From assembly GCF_037893015.1 (NCBI RefSeq), contig NC_133660.1:162496937-162560936 (forward strand): a DNA stretch of 64,000 nt. Reading direction: 5' to 3'. Position 1 is the first letter of the stretch. Each line of letters begins with the position of its first letter. Below are positions 23,601 to 35,408 of the stretch, piece after piece. This DNA comes from Macrotis lagotis. Taxonomy: Eukaryota > Chordata > Mammalia > Peramelemorphia > Peramelidae. A program made the translations under genes and the position numbers. The notes under the pieces are model-generated. The model saw only the letters and a program-made list of their open reading frames with translations, was not told where the DNA came from and did no database searches.

Positions 23601-24985
23601 GGCACGCTGACTTTTGGTCATGTAAAAAATTGTCTCTGCCTTGATGGGTGATAAACAGACTTTTATATTTTCTAAGCAAACAAACTGTGACATCACTTGA
23701 AGGGTGACATTGTTTGAATGTTCTCTGTCTGTGCTTGAGTTATAAGGTTGCTGGTGCAGGTCCATTGCAGGCAATGTTTGCACCAAAATCCCTGGCACTA
23801 AAGAGCTATTTTAGGAGAAGCTCTGTAAAATAGGTTATCTTGAAATCCTTGTCCCCACCCAACAGTGTTACTGTGTTAACTAGACAATCATTTTTTAAAC
23901 AAAACTGTCAGAAAAGATCTATTCCCCCCCGCAAGCAACAGAAGTCAACCCAAACAGGTATCATTTGAATTAACTGCTAGAACTATTTTCAAATGCATTT
24001 TACTGTAGTATACATTTGAAAAGGGCCTCGACAGCAAGGAAATTAATTCCATGTTCACTCTATAAAAATTAAACCCAAAGACAAATTAAGTTGTTGCTCT
24101 TCTGGATACAAATTTAAGATAAATAAAGTTTATTTATGTAAATTCCTAATTAACATCTGCTGGTGTTGCAACAAGAATAAGAATTTTCTGAAGTTCTGTG
24201 TATTTTTTTAGCATGTCTATGTTCTATTATTCCTGTTCCTCTTGATTTTTTATCTGAATTAGATAAAAATATGCCTCAGCTTTACAGGGGTTAATCACCA
24301 AATTAAATATGACAAAATTTACAAAATCTACTCTCAAAAGGGCCTACTGAATGAATCTTTACTCTAAAACGATTAATATAATGGTCCTTATTTTTGCTAT
24401 TTAATGTGTTCTGCCAAAATCCTGCACTGTGCTGAAGTCTGAGGGCTAATGAACGGTTTCAGTGGTGCTGTGTTAGGATCTCTGTGTGGCTGCAGAGCCA
24501 GTAGCATTATTCTACTTAAATCAAATGCTAACTTTCAAAAGAATCCTACTGCCTCAGCTATCAAATTAAGGGGATATATAGTACACGAGGCACACACTGT
24601 TTTAATTTTGTTCCATGAAATTTTGTCAATTGTGTTGCCTTTTGTGCTTTAGTATTACAGCTGGTTATGCTTGTTTTTTGGCAACACTCCTATATGTAAC
24701 TGTTTGAAAAGGCAAGTTAGCAGCTTACTGTCTTTTGTTATATGGCCAAAAAAGCCCTATAGTCTACACTACTGTTTTGCCAAGTTATCCTTAGGAATTT
24801 GTGTAAAGCTTTAAAAACAAACGAACTTGTAACTATTAACAATGCATTTTCCCTTAGAATACTGTACTCAGCATTTTAGCAAAAGAGCCAAACAGTAGCA
24901 TGTTTTTCTCTTGATGTTAAAAAACAAACGTTTTGTTTCTTTTATTCAATTTTGAAAATAAAAACAATACCTCAATGCTAATGTT
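17620..24985 (+). other. CLOCK: CLOCK 3-prime UTR (inferred)
   Basis: After the stop codon about 7.3 kb runs without any SINE, LINE or MIR that I can see, unlike both flanks. The human CLOCK transcript also has a very long 3-prime UTR of similar size. AATAAA occurs at 17,845, 22,614, 24,122 and 24,957, so shorter mRNA forms are possible. Many T-rich and ATTTA-like stretches are present. The exact end is inferred from the last strong signal. Confidence 0.7.
24957..24962 (+). terminator. CLOCK: Likely distal poly(A) signal of CLOCK
   Basis: AATAAA followed at about 20-60 bases by a T-rich stretch (AATGTTTTTAATGTC). Chosen because it lies last before the opposing TMEM165 end and gives a UTR length like the human one. 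Confidence 0.6.
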
Positions 24986-25414
24986 TTTAATGTCACCTAT
25001 ATTTGATATAAATTACTGTGTTTATGTGGCACAGAACTAGACAAATTAAATATTTTCAGAATTACTGACAGTGACCTCTCCCTTTATTTATAATTCATCT
25101 AAGTTGAATTGCATGCATGCTTTATTACCTTATCCTTGAGATGGAATACTAGTGTTACTGTGGTAGGAAAATTAGGGGGAAATTATAATACCATAGCTTT
25201 CTGCTAATGTTAAACATTTCTATAAGCAAGCCAAGGTTATGAGCAGGAGGAAGGCTAGCTTATAGTTACTATGTAAGCAATCTTTTTCCCTTCCTAGGAG
25301 ATATCTCTGCTAAGAGCTGGTAATTATAGGCACTTTGCCTAATAAGTATCCCCTATTGTATTGCTCATTACTCTTTTATAAACCTCTACAATTTAATTTA
25401 CACACAAAAAAAGC
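24986..25414. other. Short gap between convergent gene ends
   Basis: About 430 bases, AT-rich, with no recognised repeat or RNA gene. Confidence 0.5.
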
Positions 25415-26199
25415 ACCAATGTTTACAACTATTTTTATTTACATCATTTCCATAATACATTTAATATTTGCTATAGAGAAAAATATAAATACACTATTTT
25501 ACTTTTTAATTTGGTAATTCGGCATTGTCAAATATTGACCATTACTGTATATTGTGAGTTTCCAACCCAATTTTTTAAAAAGTGGGCCAGGAAAACAAAA
25601 GTCCTATGAAGTGCTTATTGTTAAAACAGCAGTGAAATCAGCCTTTCTAATGTTTCATCCAAAAAAGTCTTAATTTCTAAAAAAAATTGCTGGCTTGGGG
25701 TAACAAAGATGTAAGTATTTAGGAAATATTTTTCAAATATTTTCCTGAGTCATACACATTCAGGTATGTCCTATCATTAATACTTGGCCAATCTTCAGAC
25801 AATCTGAATTGTGAGCACACTCAAAAATGAAGCTATTCAGTTTACCAGATGGTAATCAAAAGGAAGGAAGAAGTTCTAAAGACTATCAGTGAGTTAGTAC
25901 CAGATGCCAAAATACTGGTTCTAGGTACAGGGATGGAGGGATGGAAGGAAGGGGTGGGATGGGGGTGGGGAATACCACCATATTTATCAAAGGGACCATC
26001 TAAAAAAAAACTACATTGCAGATAGAATCACTGGTTATCCTTTTTCATGTAAAACTGCCATCATATAGTGGGCTAAACTCACAAATCAATGCTATAAAAT
26101 AAAATACAGCATATTTCATAGTTGCTATTAATATACACTATGTACAAAAAGATAAACAATACCCTATTTTATATTCTAAATACAAATGGATAGGATGCA
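25415..26199 (-). other. TMEM165: TMEM165 3-prime UTR (inferred)
   Basis: From the TAA at 26,200 to just past the poly(A) signal at 25,434. No transposon is seen inside. A G-rich segment on the plus strand, GGGGTGGGATGGGGGTGGGG (25,953-25,972), lies within it, so the mRNA is C-rich there. Confidence 0.65.
25434..25439 (-). terminator. TMEM165: Likely poly(A) signal of TMEM165
   Basis: TTTATT on the plus strand is AATAAA for this gene, in the context GTAAATAAAAATAG. Cleavage would fall near 25,415-25,420. Confidence 0.6.
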
Positions 26200-26276
26200 T
26201 TAAAAACCATAGTCAGGACTTATAAATAATGCAGAGAAGGCAAAGGCCAGGAAGACGATTCCTCCTATGATTGTAA
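26200..26276 (-). CDS. TMEM165: TMEM165 exon 6 (last coding)
   Basis: Completes a split valine, then encodes TIIGGIVFLAFAFSALFISP and DYGF with stop TAA (26,200-26,202). This is the last membrane helix. The human protein ends SPDSGF. The acceptor on the minus strand is TCTTCCAG. Confidence 0.96.
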
Positions 26277-27270
26277 CTGGAAGAGAAAATGGGAAATTGG
26301 TTATTAGAGTTCTCGCCCTTGTCTTACTGTGGAAAAACAATTTACAAAATGATGACTCAGCTGTGTTCACCTATGGTTTCATTCCCTTCAAAATGCCCCA
26401 TCCATAATTAAAAAAGAAAAATCCAGAACTCATAAAGAGATCCTGGTTAAAATCACAACTCCCGATGAAAGTGCTCAGTTGTAATAATGCTTTGAAAAAC
26501 TAATGTAATATTTGACTTGAAAGTTACTGAAAGTCACTTGGATTTTATGGCACTTTGGAGTTTTCAAAATGCTTCTTTTGTTTGGTCCATGCAATGTGGC
26601 CTTGAGAGGTGGAGGTGGAGCTCTATTGAGGTAGAGTAGAACAAATGATGACTTCCCCATTTTATAAATGAGGAAATGAAGACCCAGTCAAGGTCTACAA
26701 ACCAAGCTGGGACTGGATCACTCCCTACTGGAGTAGTATTGTTGAAAGGGCATAGGAAACCTTAAAGTACACCCTAAATGTGAATTTTTTATTTAACTTT
26801 ATCATTATGGTAACCCAGCCTGCTTTATAGAAGGCAATGTACAGTCCCATGTATTATGTGGGGAGAGTAGAGGTCAACCAGAAGATATTATTTAGCAATA
26901 ATAAGCAGTTTTAGGGAATTTAGTATGATAAGCTTAGAAAATAAAATCAGCTGATAAGACACTGACAAATTCAAAAATGAGAAACAAACTATAAATAGGA
27001 AAATTAACTTGCCAAAAGCAAATGCTGAAATTAACCAATGAAGCTCAATATTCCTAACTTGAAGGACCAAATCTATTAAGGGGTGACTCCTCTGAAAATG
27101 TTTTGTTCCTTTAAGCGCTACTCTCAGAACCAGGTACCCGCTATGCTTAATAGGTCAGTTAACTTTGCTCCCTATTATATAGTTCCTCCCCAGTCTTAAA
27201 ATAAAGACAAACAATGCCTAGCTTCAGCTTTGTGGTATCAAATAGATCCATAAACCAATTAGAGACTCAC
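26277..27270. other. TMEM165 intron 5
   Basis: Contains a diverged minus-strand MIR at about 26,540-26,750 (CCCCATTTTATAAATGAGG); otherwise unremarkable. Confidence 0.7.
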
Positions 27271-27376
27271 CAGTCCTAACAGATATTTTTTGTGCTATCA
27301 TTCTTCCTCCAATCACTGCCAATCCAGTGCATAAGCAATGTCCTACTGTTCCACCTACTGCCACACCATAAGGATC
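27271..27376 (-). CDS. TMEM165: TMEM165 exon 5
   Basis: 35 codons plus one base, starting DPYGVAVGGTVGHCLCTGLA and continuing VIGGRMIAQKISVRT. It carries a glycine-rich membrane helix of the second repeat half. Acceptor TTTTCAG, donor GTGAGT. Confidence 0.96.
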
Positions 27377-27502
27377 CTGAAAAGCAACAGTGTTAATTTA
27401 TAAAAATAAGGATGCAATAACTTATGAGGAAAGATTGCTAGTAAGTCTTAAAAAATTAAGTCAAAAAAAAAGGCAAAAAGATTTCTAGGAATGAAGACTG
27501 TT

Positions 27503-27715
27503 GTTTTAGTCAGCTATCTGATTCTGTGACCCTAATTGATTAGGATTTTCTTGGTAAAGACGCTAAAGAGGCTTGCCATTCCCTTCAGGTCATTTTACAG
27601 ATGGAAAATGGCGGCAGAGTTAAGTAACTTGCCCAGGGTCACTCACTGCCTGAGGAAGAATTCAAAAAACAGGTTTTCCTGACTCCAGGCCTGGTACTCT
27701 AATCCAGCTTATCAC
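27503..27715 (-). repeat. CORE-SINE with RTE tail
   Basis: Tail GATTCTGTGACCCTAATTG, then CATTTTACAGATGGAAAATG and GACTCCAGGCCTGGTACTCT. Confidence 0.8.
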
Positions 27716-30154
27716 ATAATTGCCCAAAGGCAAATAATGTAAATATTAATATTATTTATGAAAAGTATCACAGATGCTAGAATGAAGTGGGTAGTGGTTA
27801 CACAGCCTGGAGCCAGAAATTATAATTCCCAAAAAGCTAAGAGACATGCTTTCTTGTTTGAGATCAACACCAATAACTTAGTAGGAACTCTAATCTCTAG
27901 GGGAGACAATGTTCTACAGTAGATGTAAAGCACAAAGCAGATAAAAGGTAAATTTGTGGGGGAAAGCTAAGAAAGGCCTTAGGGCAGTCCCAGGCCCTTG
28001 GGATACTAAGAGGTGGAGGGGAGAAGAGGCAGCATTCTAGGCAAAAGCATCCTGTGGGAGGTGCCCAGAAAGGTCTACATGGCTGAGTCAGGAGTAAGGA
28101 AGTTGGGAAGGTAAAAACGGAGGTGGGATGTGAAGAGCCCCCCAACTGTCAAACAGAGGAGTGTCTTGTATAATCCCACATGTATGAGGATTTATTGAGA
28201 GGGGACTGGGGGTGGGAGGAGACAGCACTGTCACCGTAGTTTGCCCAGGTAAGAGATGCTAAAGAGATAAAGGCAAAATCTGGTCACTTATTTAATGACA
28301 ACTTTTTCAGGTTAGGAGAAGTGTGGGCATATTTGCAAGGCATCAAAGAAATAGGGAGAGAGTGAAGATGAGAGAAAATAAGAGATGATCAGGGGTCAGT
28401 CTGCTGGCTCTCACTAATTTGTATGATCAGGAGTAGGGAAATTTTTGGACCTCATTTTCTATCTGATCAATGAGGGATTTAAGACTTGGATGATCTCTTC
28501 AGTGCAAGTCAGATCTTTGACTATTACCTCAAGGAATCTTCAAATTAGGTAAAATGTAATGTAGCGGGTTATTCAGGAATGTAAAATATTTAGTCTCAAG
28601 ACTTTTCAGGGCATTCAGGTGTTCATATTTTAGAAAGGGAAAACAGCACCAAAATGAAAGTGATTCTGCAGACCTTGGGGATGATCTCATTGCAAGAGAC
28701 CTCAGAGGCTTTCTCACAAATATTTTATTAACTAATCCTTTTTCCAATATCCCTAGACAAATAGTCCTCTAGCCTTTGCTTGAAGGCCTTTTGCAGTGCT
28801 GTATCAATTATCTTCAAGACTGATCAGTCTTGACCATTTTTGGATGGTTCCAATTGTTATCTGGTCTAAAATTCAGGTTTTGCCCAGGGTTACTTTGTTT
28901 GCCCTCTGGGGCCAAGCAACAGAACAAGTTGAGTTTCACTACAGCTATTCACACTCTTGAAGACAGCTTTCATGTGTCCTCTCCCAACCGAAATTCTTCA
29001 ATCAGACACTTCTACTCATGAAATTGTATGATTTTCTTTTTAAAAAAATGAATCTTGGATTTAAATCAATCAGAAAACCTAGGCTTTACACCCAATCTCT
29101 CTACTATTACCTAGCTGACTTTAGACAGCTATAAATACTAACTATAATTAGATGCCATGAACCTCCTGAACAGTTCTAAATTCTATCAACTCCATATCTT
29201 TGGTGATAAAAGTAAGAAAAGGTATTTTAATCAAAAGTTATTTGAGTTCTCTGATGAAATTTTTTTTCAGTTATATTATTTTTTTATAATGAAGACTCAC
29301 ACGTTTAATTCAGGAATTGTAGCTCCAGTAAAATTTTGGAAACTTTTAAGTCTTCTTACTATTTCTACAGTATGTTTAAATTTTCAGCTTAAAGATTTTT
29401 ACTGCTTTAGCATGGACTTAAAATAAAAACCAAAACCATGTTGAACATACTACCCACTCCTGAGTGTCATCCCAAATAGATTAAAATGTAATTTGGAAAC
29501 ACTATTAAAAATAAAAACTTAAGTCAATATGCAGCCCACAGGAATTCTTATGTAAGGTTTGGTGGCCTCATTTCTATTTGAGTTTGACATCTTTGACCTA
29601 AATCTCAGAGGTTAACAAATTTGACAGAGGTGAGGGCCAAGGAATTATATTTGGAACTATAAATTCAAAAGTACCAAACTTTCTCCAATTTCTATACACA
29701 AAGTGTCCTAAATACAAAATGACAGTCACAATATTCAATATCCTTCAAAATTAAGTAAGGATAATCAACTTACTCTCATTTTGTTCTGTACTTCAAGGAA
29801 ACACTTTTCTTACTGATGACATGGAAACAAAGTCTTAATGGGACATGGAATATAAACATGTACTAACAATCTCATTTAATGTATAAATTTTCTTATATAT
29901 CACATCTATTTTACATAAAATTTTTTTCCAATTGCATATAAAAATAATTTTTGACACTTGTTTTTAAATTTCTAAATTCCAAATTTTCTCCCTCTCCTCC
30001 CTGATACAGGTATAGCAATTTGACATAAATTACCCATGTACAACCATGTAAAATATTTCCATATCAGTCATATCACAAACATATACATTTGCCTACTTAG
30101 GAATCTAAGGTCCAAAGAGGTTGGCTACTTGTCAGTTGGGCCACAAAGTGGCAG

Positions 30155-30370
30155 AGGCTTGGTTCAGTTATGTCCAACTCTTCATGACCCCAGTTAGAAT
30201 TTTCTTAGTAAGAAAAATGGAATGGTTTCCCATTTCCTTCCCTGCTCATTTTACAGATGAGAAAACTGAGGCAAATAGGGTTAAGAGAGACTTGTCTAGG
30301 ATCATAGCTAGAATGTCTGAGGCTGGATTTGAATTCTGGTCTTCTGATACCAGGTCTGGTAGCAAGGCAG
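30155..30370 (-). repeat. CORE-SINE with RTE tail
   Basis: Tail GGTTCAGTTATGTCCAACTC on the left; CORE with CATTTTACAGATGAGAAAAC and TCTGAGGCTGGATTTGAATT. Confidence 0.88.
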
Positions 30371-31224
30371 ATGCATGATCTGAATACAAATCATTCAGTT
30401 ACACTAGACTGCCTTCACCTTGGCATATTGAGCAGCTTCCTAAATTCTAGTTCCTTTGAACTTGCAGATGACTTCCTATCAATGACTTTACCAGTAAATA
30501 TGAAAGGGCCCATAACACTCGTGTATTGTTGGACTTGGTCCAATCATTCTGGAAAGTAATTTAGAACTACACAGTTTCTAAACTGAACATTCCCTTCAAC
30601 TCAACTCTGCCTGTAAGAAGCCTATGTTTCAAAGAGATTTTTAAAAAGGGGAAAAGGAAACAGGTATAAAAAAACAAGATGAAGCTGTTTTCAGAGTAGT
30701 CCCAAACAGAAAATTAAGGGAAAGCCCACCACAGCAGTGGTATATGTCTATAAAATATTACTGTTCCACCTACAAGGAACAAATGGACAATAAGAAAACT
30801 GGGAAGATTTTTATGATCTGATACATGCAGTAAAATAGCCAAAAATAGGAAAATAATTTATATAAAGTATTATGGAGAAAAACAACTTTGAAAATCTTTA
30901 GAATTCTGAATTTGGGTCAATGTGGGAATTTGTTTTACTATTTTATTTTACTTGTGCATTTATTATGAGAGGTTTTTTGGCTATTATTTGGAGGGGGTGT
31001 GGGAGGTTGGGGGTAGGAGTGGGAATGGAGACAAATTAAAAAAAAGAAAATAAAGGGGCTCAGAGCTATAGGACATTAAATAGGAAAAAAATTCATTGCA
31101 CTGTTAAGAGAAACTACCAACTTCTCTATCAATTAATGGTACCAAATATTCCTCTTTAAACGTGGAAGGAATAAAATTACCATTAATGGGACATTCTGGA
31201 AGCAAGGTATGAATTTTGTCGAGT

Positions 31225-31405
31225 TTAAATCTGGTGAGCTTTGCTGTATAAATCTGGTCAAGTCACTCAACCCTGTCTTGCCTTAGTTTCCTCATCTGTT
31301 AATTAAATGAACAGAGAAGGAAATGGCATACCACTCTATTGCCTTTGCCAAGAAAATCCCAAATGGGATCACAAAGAGTTATACATGACTAAAACAACTG
31401 AACAG
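31225..31405 (+). repeat. CORE-SINE with RTE tail, 5-prime truncated or decayed
   Basis: GGTCAAGTCACTCAACCCTG, then GGAAATGGCATACCACTCTA and GGGATCACAAAGAGTTATAC. Confidence 0.82.
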
Positions 31406-32127
31406 CAATGGGGCATTCAAAGAAGCTAACATTTAATATGACTATAGAAGGTTATATTATTTAACTATAGCCTTTTGAAAGAAGTGTTAACTTAGCCTAT
31501 ACAACAATATTACCCACCTCAAAGTGGGGCAGCCCTAGTCCAAGGCTGATTCAATCTGATCTGAACACCAAAACTGACATCTCCATTTCTGTCTAAAGTT
31601 GCAAAAATAGATCATCACTCTTTACATCTCAACAACTGCATTTTGCTGCATCTTTACTTCTTCCTTTGCTATTCCCTTTAACTATAATATGAAACTAAAT
31701 GAGTTATCATAATTATTTAAGTAATTGAAGAATTTCACATTCCAAGTTCTCAATCTTAAAAAGAAAAAACATCAAAAAAGCAATATTCCTAAATTAAGTT
31801 GCTTTTTCTTATATGGAACTTTCAAATCTATAGTCCTTAACAAGATATTCTTCAGTCTGATATGAAACTATCAAAATCTTAAAGTAGCCAAATAAGCTGA
31901 ATGTTATAAGAGCTGTCAAACACAGCCCAGTCAGCAAGCAAAATTCCAACACTAGGAATATAGGAACTAGATTAAAATGTAATTGGCAAATATTAACAAA
32001 ATAATTAAAAATGAAGTAGAACATAATGTTAACTTGTGTTCTAAGTCCATATGTGCCCTCATGGCACATATGTTCAGTTTAATGGTCCCATTTCTATTTG
32101 AGTTTGACAACACTGCTCCAGTTGTGC

Positions 32128-32132
<5 letters not shown>

Positions 32133-32201
<69 letters not shown>

Positions 32202-32254
32202 TATATATACACGTATATATATATATGTATATATACATATATACACACACACAG
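32133..32254. repeat. (AT)n microsatellite with AC end
   Basis: Over 60 bases of pure AT, then imperfect AT/AC. The matching 78-residue Ile/Tyr-rich frame is an artefact. Confidence 0.97.
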
Positions 32255-32887
32255 AGTAGTGAAAAGACATTATATAAATAAACAACTTCTACACAAACAT
32301 CTTGATTCACTTTTTTATTAATTTTAAGTCATTTTGTTTTGTTTGTTACTGTAAATACCGAGCTTAAGTGTAAAAGTTTGTTAAAAGCATTTTTTTCAGG
32401 TTTAATTTAGAAAGCCTTTCTATAAGTTAGGGCAACAGAGATTTCTGAAAGGTCAGATGTTCCCAAGCACATAGAACAATATGAAATAAAATATCAAACT
32501 GAGAGATGTTTGGTGACTAAGGTGAAGAGAAATGACCAGGGAAATAAAGCGAGCCTGCTTTTCTGAAGTTTCCACACATTTTCTAATGGGATAATAAACT
32601 AAAAAGGCTCTTAAATCACAGGGTAAGAAATTGGCTTCATAAACCAAGGATAATTTTGAGACAGAAAGTGATTAAATTAGAGAATCCTCCAAAGAGGAAA
32701 ACTATAATAGCATTTTAGAAAAACCGGCAATATAATCAGTTAAAAAGACAACAAATGTAGTCATTCCTAAAAACACTTTAATGAATAATGTGACTGGAGG
32801 AACTAAGGAGTATAGTGGGCTATTAAACCTAAAAGGAGATATCATATAAGCCAAACAAAAGCAATAGGTACTTCAAAGATCACTGAC

Positions 32888-33070
32888 CTCTCTTGCTGCC
32901 AAAACAATTGTAGTTAGTTGAGAACGATCACCCCATTCTGCTAAGAATGTTAAAGTAAGAGCTTGAACAAAAATAGGAGAAATAAAATGCAGCCATTTTT
33001 TCTGAGGTATGGTTGTGCTTGTACCAGTCTCAATATCTCCTGGACCATTTAGAAGTTTGGTTCTTTGAAG
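32888..33070 (-). CDS. TMEM165: TMEM165 exon 4
   Basis: 61 codons, phase 0 at both ends: LQRTKLLNGPGDIETGTSTT, then IPQKKWLHFISPIFVQALTL and TFLAEWGDRSQLTTIVLAAR. It holds the second family signature, EWGDRS (residues 249-254 of the assembled protein), whose acidic residues are thought to bind the transported cation. The first residue is Leu where human has Phe. Minus-strand acceptor TTTTTTAAG, donor GTCAGT. Confidence 0.97.
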
Positions 33071-33901
33071 CTTAAAAAAGGAAAAAAAAATATCATGATA
33101 TAGAGACTCAAAAAATTCCAAAAGTTAAGTAGCAAATTATTTAAAAAGCCATTATGAAGAAATATTTCTATTTACTGTCAGAAATGCCACAATCTTTCTT
33201 TAGCATTAAAATTATCTGCATTTTTTTTAAAGCTAGTCATGCTAAGGAGTATTTGTGTTCCACAAGACATTAAAAATAATATTACATCTTAACAAATGGC
33301 CAGTGAATTAAACAATCAACATATTTTTAAAAATTTAAATTAGAGCAGGAAGGAAAGTATTCAAATTTTAAGGAAAATGATAAAGTGAAATAAGTTATAT
33401 AAGTTAAAGTCATTCAATTTATAACTACAATTCTAATCACTTTGCTTTTTTTACAAATTTGCTGGGTACCTGCAATTTCAAAGACACTATGCTTGATACT
33501 ACAGATAAAAATGAGGATAAGAAAGGCTTCCATTCTAGAAACCTGCAATCTAAGGATTATAATTTTATAATTTTGTTTGAATATCAACAAAGCACTTCTC
33601 ACCTCACACAGAAGTTCCTTTGGGTTCATACATTCTGAACTAGAAACCCATAGGTTTTTAAAACACATTCTGACCCAGCATCAACCCTTATTACAGTTCT
33701 TGAAACAGTAACCAGGAAAAGAAAAAGCTTTTTCTATGTAAATGTATATGTGTATGTATATAACACACACACACACACATATATCTGTGTATTTACAAGT
33801 ACATGTGTGTACAGTGCTAAAATCTGGATCACAGCTAAGACTCAGGATTGTGTTTTTAGTTTAGCATCTTACTGACCAAAATATTAAATACTGTGACTTA
33901 C
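33071..33901. other. TMEM165 intron 3
   Basis: AT-rich; a short (CA)n lies near 33,763-33,780. No large repeat was recognised. Confidence 0.6.
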
Positions 33902-34077
33902 TTCTTCATCTTTTTTCTTTATTTCTGCTTGAACTTCTTCCAGTTCTTCCTGACCCTCATCTGGACTCATCTTCAAGCCTTCCCTAAGCATTCTGATACC
34001 AAAAATTGCAAATAATGCAGTTGACACATAATATGTGTATACTCTGGGAATAACCGTGGTGGCATAGCCAAACAAAA
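33902..34077 (-). CDS. TMEM165: TMEM165 exon 3
   Basis: Completes a split valine, then LFGYATTVIPRVYTYYVSTA, LFAIFGIRMLREGLKMSPDE and GQEELEEVQAEIKKKDEE. It covers the third membrane helix and the charged central cytosolic loop. Only a few residues differ from human. Donor GTAAGT, acceptor CTTTCAG on the minus strand. Confidence 0.97.
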
Positions 34078-34215
34078 CTGAAAGAAAATAAAATCGTTTT
34101 GTATTTTACAGCACTGAAAAAAAATACTACCTTCTCTTCCTGCTTATAAAATATTCCAATGAAAGAACATAATAAAAATTAGTTTGACTTTTTATCAATT
34201 GATTTTACAGATTTA

Positions 34216-34359
34216 CTTTTTTTTGCAAGACAATAGGGTTAAGTGGCTTGCCCAAGGCCACACAGCTAGGTAATTAGTAAGTGTCTGAGGCCAGATTTGA
34301 ACCCAGGTACTCCTGACTCCAGGGCCAGTGCTCTATCCACTGCACCACCTAGCTTCCCC
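34216..34359 (-). repeat. CORE-SINE
   Basis: TTTTTTTGCAAGACAATAGG to CACCACCTAGCTTCCCC, complete in reverse. Confidence 0.94.
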
Positions 34360-34750
34360 TAAATCTTAAAAGCTTTTAAGGGGTACTGGTCACTTGTCAT
34401 TCTTTACAGAGGTATTGCTTCTCTCTTAAAGATTATATATAGTGTGATAACAAACACATTTCTGAGGCACTGGTCAAATATTCTTTAGCAGGGGTGCAGT
34501 TTTAAATTCTGAAAAAAGCTTTCTATGTAATTAGCACAAGGAGATACACATCTTTAATCATGCAACACAAATCAGTAATTTAAATTTGCTAACAGGAAGT
34601 AAATATAAATGCAAATTTATATACTTACATGTGTAAATTTTTTCACACTGACTTCTATTATAAAATTTTAAAGTAAAAAAAAATCACAAACATGAAACAA
34701 ACTTATGAAAATCACAGAGTCAGCTTTCATTTGTTAAAGGTAATGAGAAG

Positions 34751-34904
34751 GGGTGGCTAGGTAGCATAGTGGATAAAACACTGGCCCTGGAGTCAGGAGT
34801 ACCTGGGTTCAAATCCGGTCTCAGACACAATAATTACCTAGCTGTGTGGCCTTGGGCAAGCCACTTAACCCCGTTTGCCCTGCAAAAAAAAAAAACCTAA
34901 AAAA
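34751..34904 (+). repeat. CORE-SINE, young
   Basis: Perfect 15-base target repeat AAAGGTAATGAGAAG at 34,736-34,750 and 34,905-34,919. Confidence 0.97.
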
Positions 34905-35018
34905 AAAGGTAATGAGAAGCAAAATGTCTTTGTATTGAGGAATACCTACAGTCCTTGGCTAATTATCTGTTCAGGAAGAAGTTCTTTCTATTTGAGTTCA
35001 TACCTGTTCTTTAATTAC

Positions 35019-35172
35019 TTTTTTTTTTTACGTTTTTGCAAGGCAAACGGGGTTAAGTGGCTTGTCCAAGGCCACACAGCTAGGTAATTATTAAGTGTCT
35101 GAGACCGGATTTGAACCCAGGTACTCCTGACTCCAGGGCCAGTCCTTTATCCACTACACCACCTAGCTACCC
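35019..35172 (-). repeat. CORE-SINE, young
   Basis: Perfect 10-base target repeat CTTTAATTAC at 35,009-35,018 and 35,173-35,182. Confidence 0.96.
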
Positions 35173-35204
35173 CTTTAATTACATTTTCTTACTATTTCTG
35201 CTTT

Positions 35205-35408
35205 TCTTGTTCAGTCATTTCAGTTCCAACTCTTGGTGACCCCATTTAGAGTTTTCCTGGCAAAGAAACTAGAATGACTTGTCATTTCCTTCTCCAACTC
35301 ATTTTACAGACAAGGAAATTGAAATAAACGGAGTTTAAGTAACTTAATATGGTCACATAGCTAGTAAGCATCTGAGGTTATTTGAACTCAGAACACAAGT
35401 GAACTATG
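35205..35408 (-). repeat. CORE-SINE with RTE tail
   Basis: TTGTTCAGTCATTTCAGTTC then ACTCTTGGTGACCCCATTTA; CORE follows. The tail matches the BovB 3-prime end at 7121-7170 in type. Confidence 0.88.

Larger units (their letters stand above)
27377..32887. other. TMEM165 intron 4
   Basis: 5.5 kb. Listed repeats occupy parts; old unclassified mammalian repeat pieces are visible near 27,895-28,170 (minus) and 28,640-28,860, an MIR piece at 28,430-28,520, and a possible old L1 tail (minus) at 29,915-30,065. No coding exon apart from the gene's own. Confidence 0.6.

Noticed and set aside
32074-32310. Ile/Tyr-rich open frame
   Set aside because: It is the translation of the (AT)n microsatellite.
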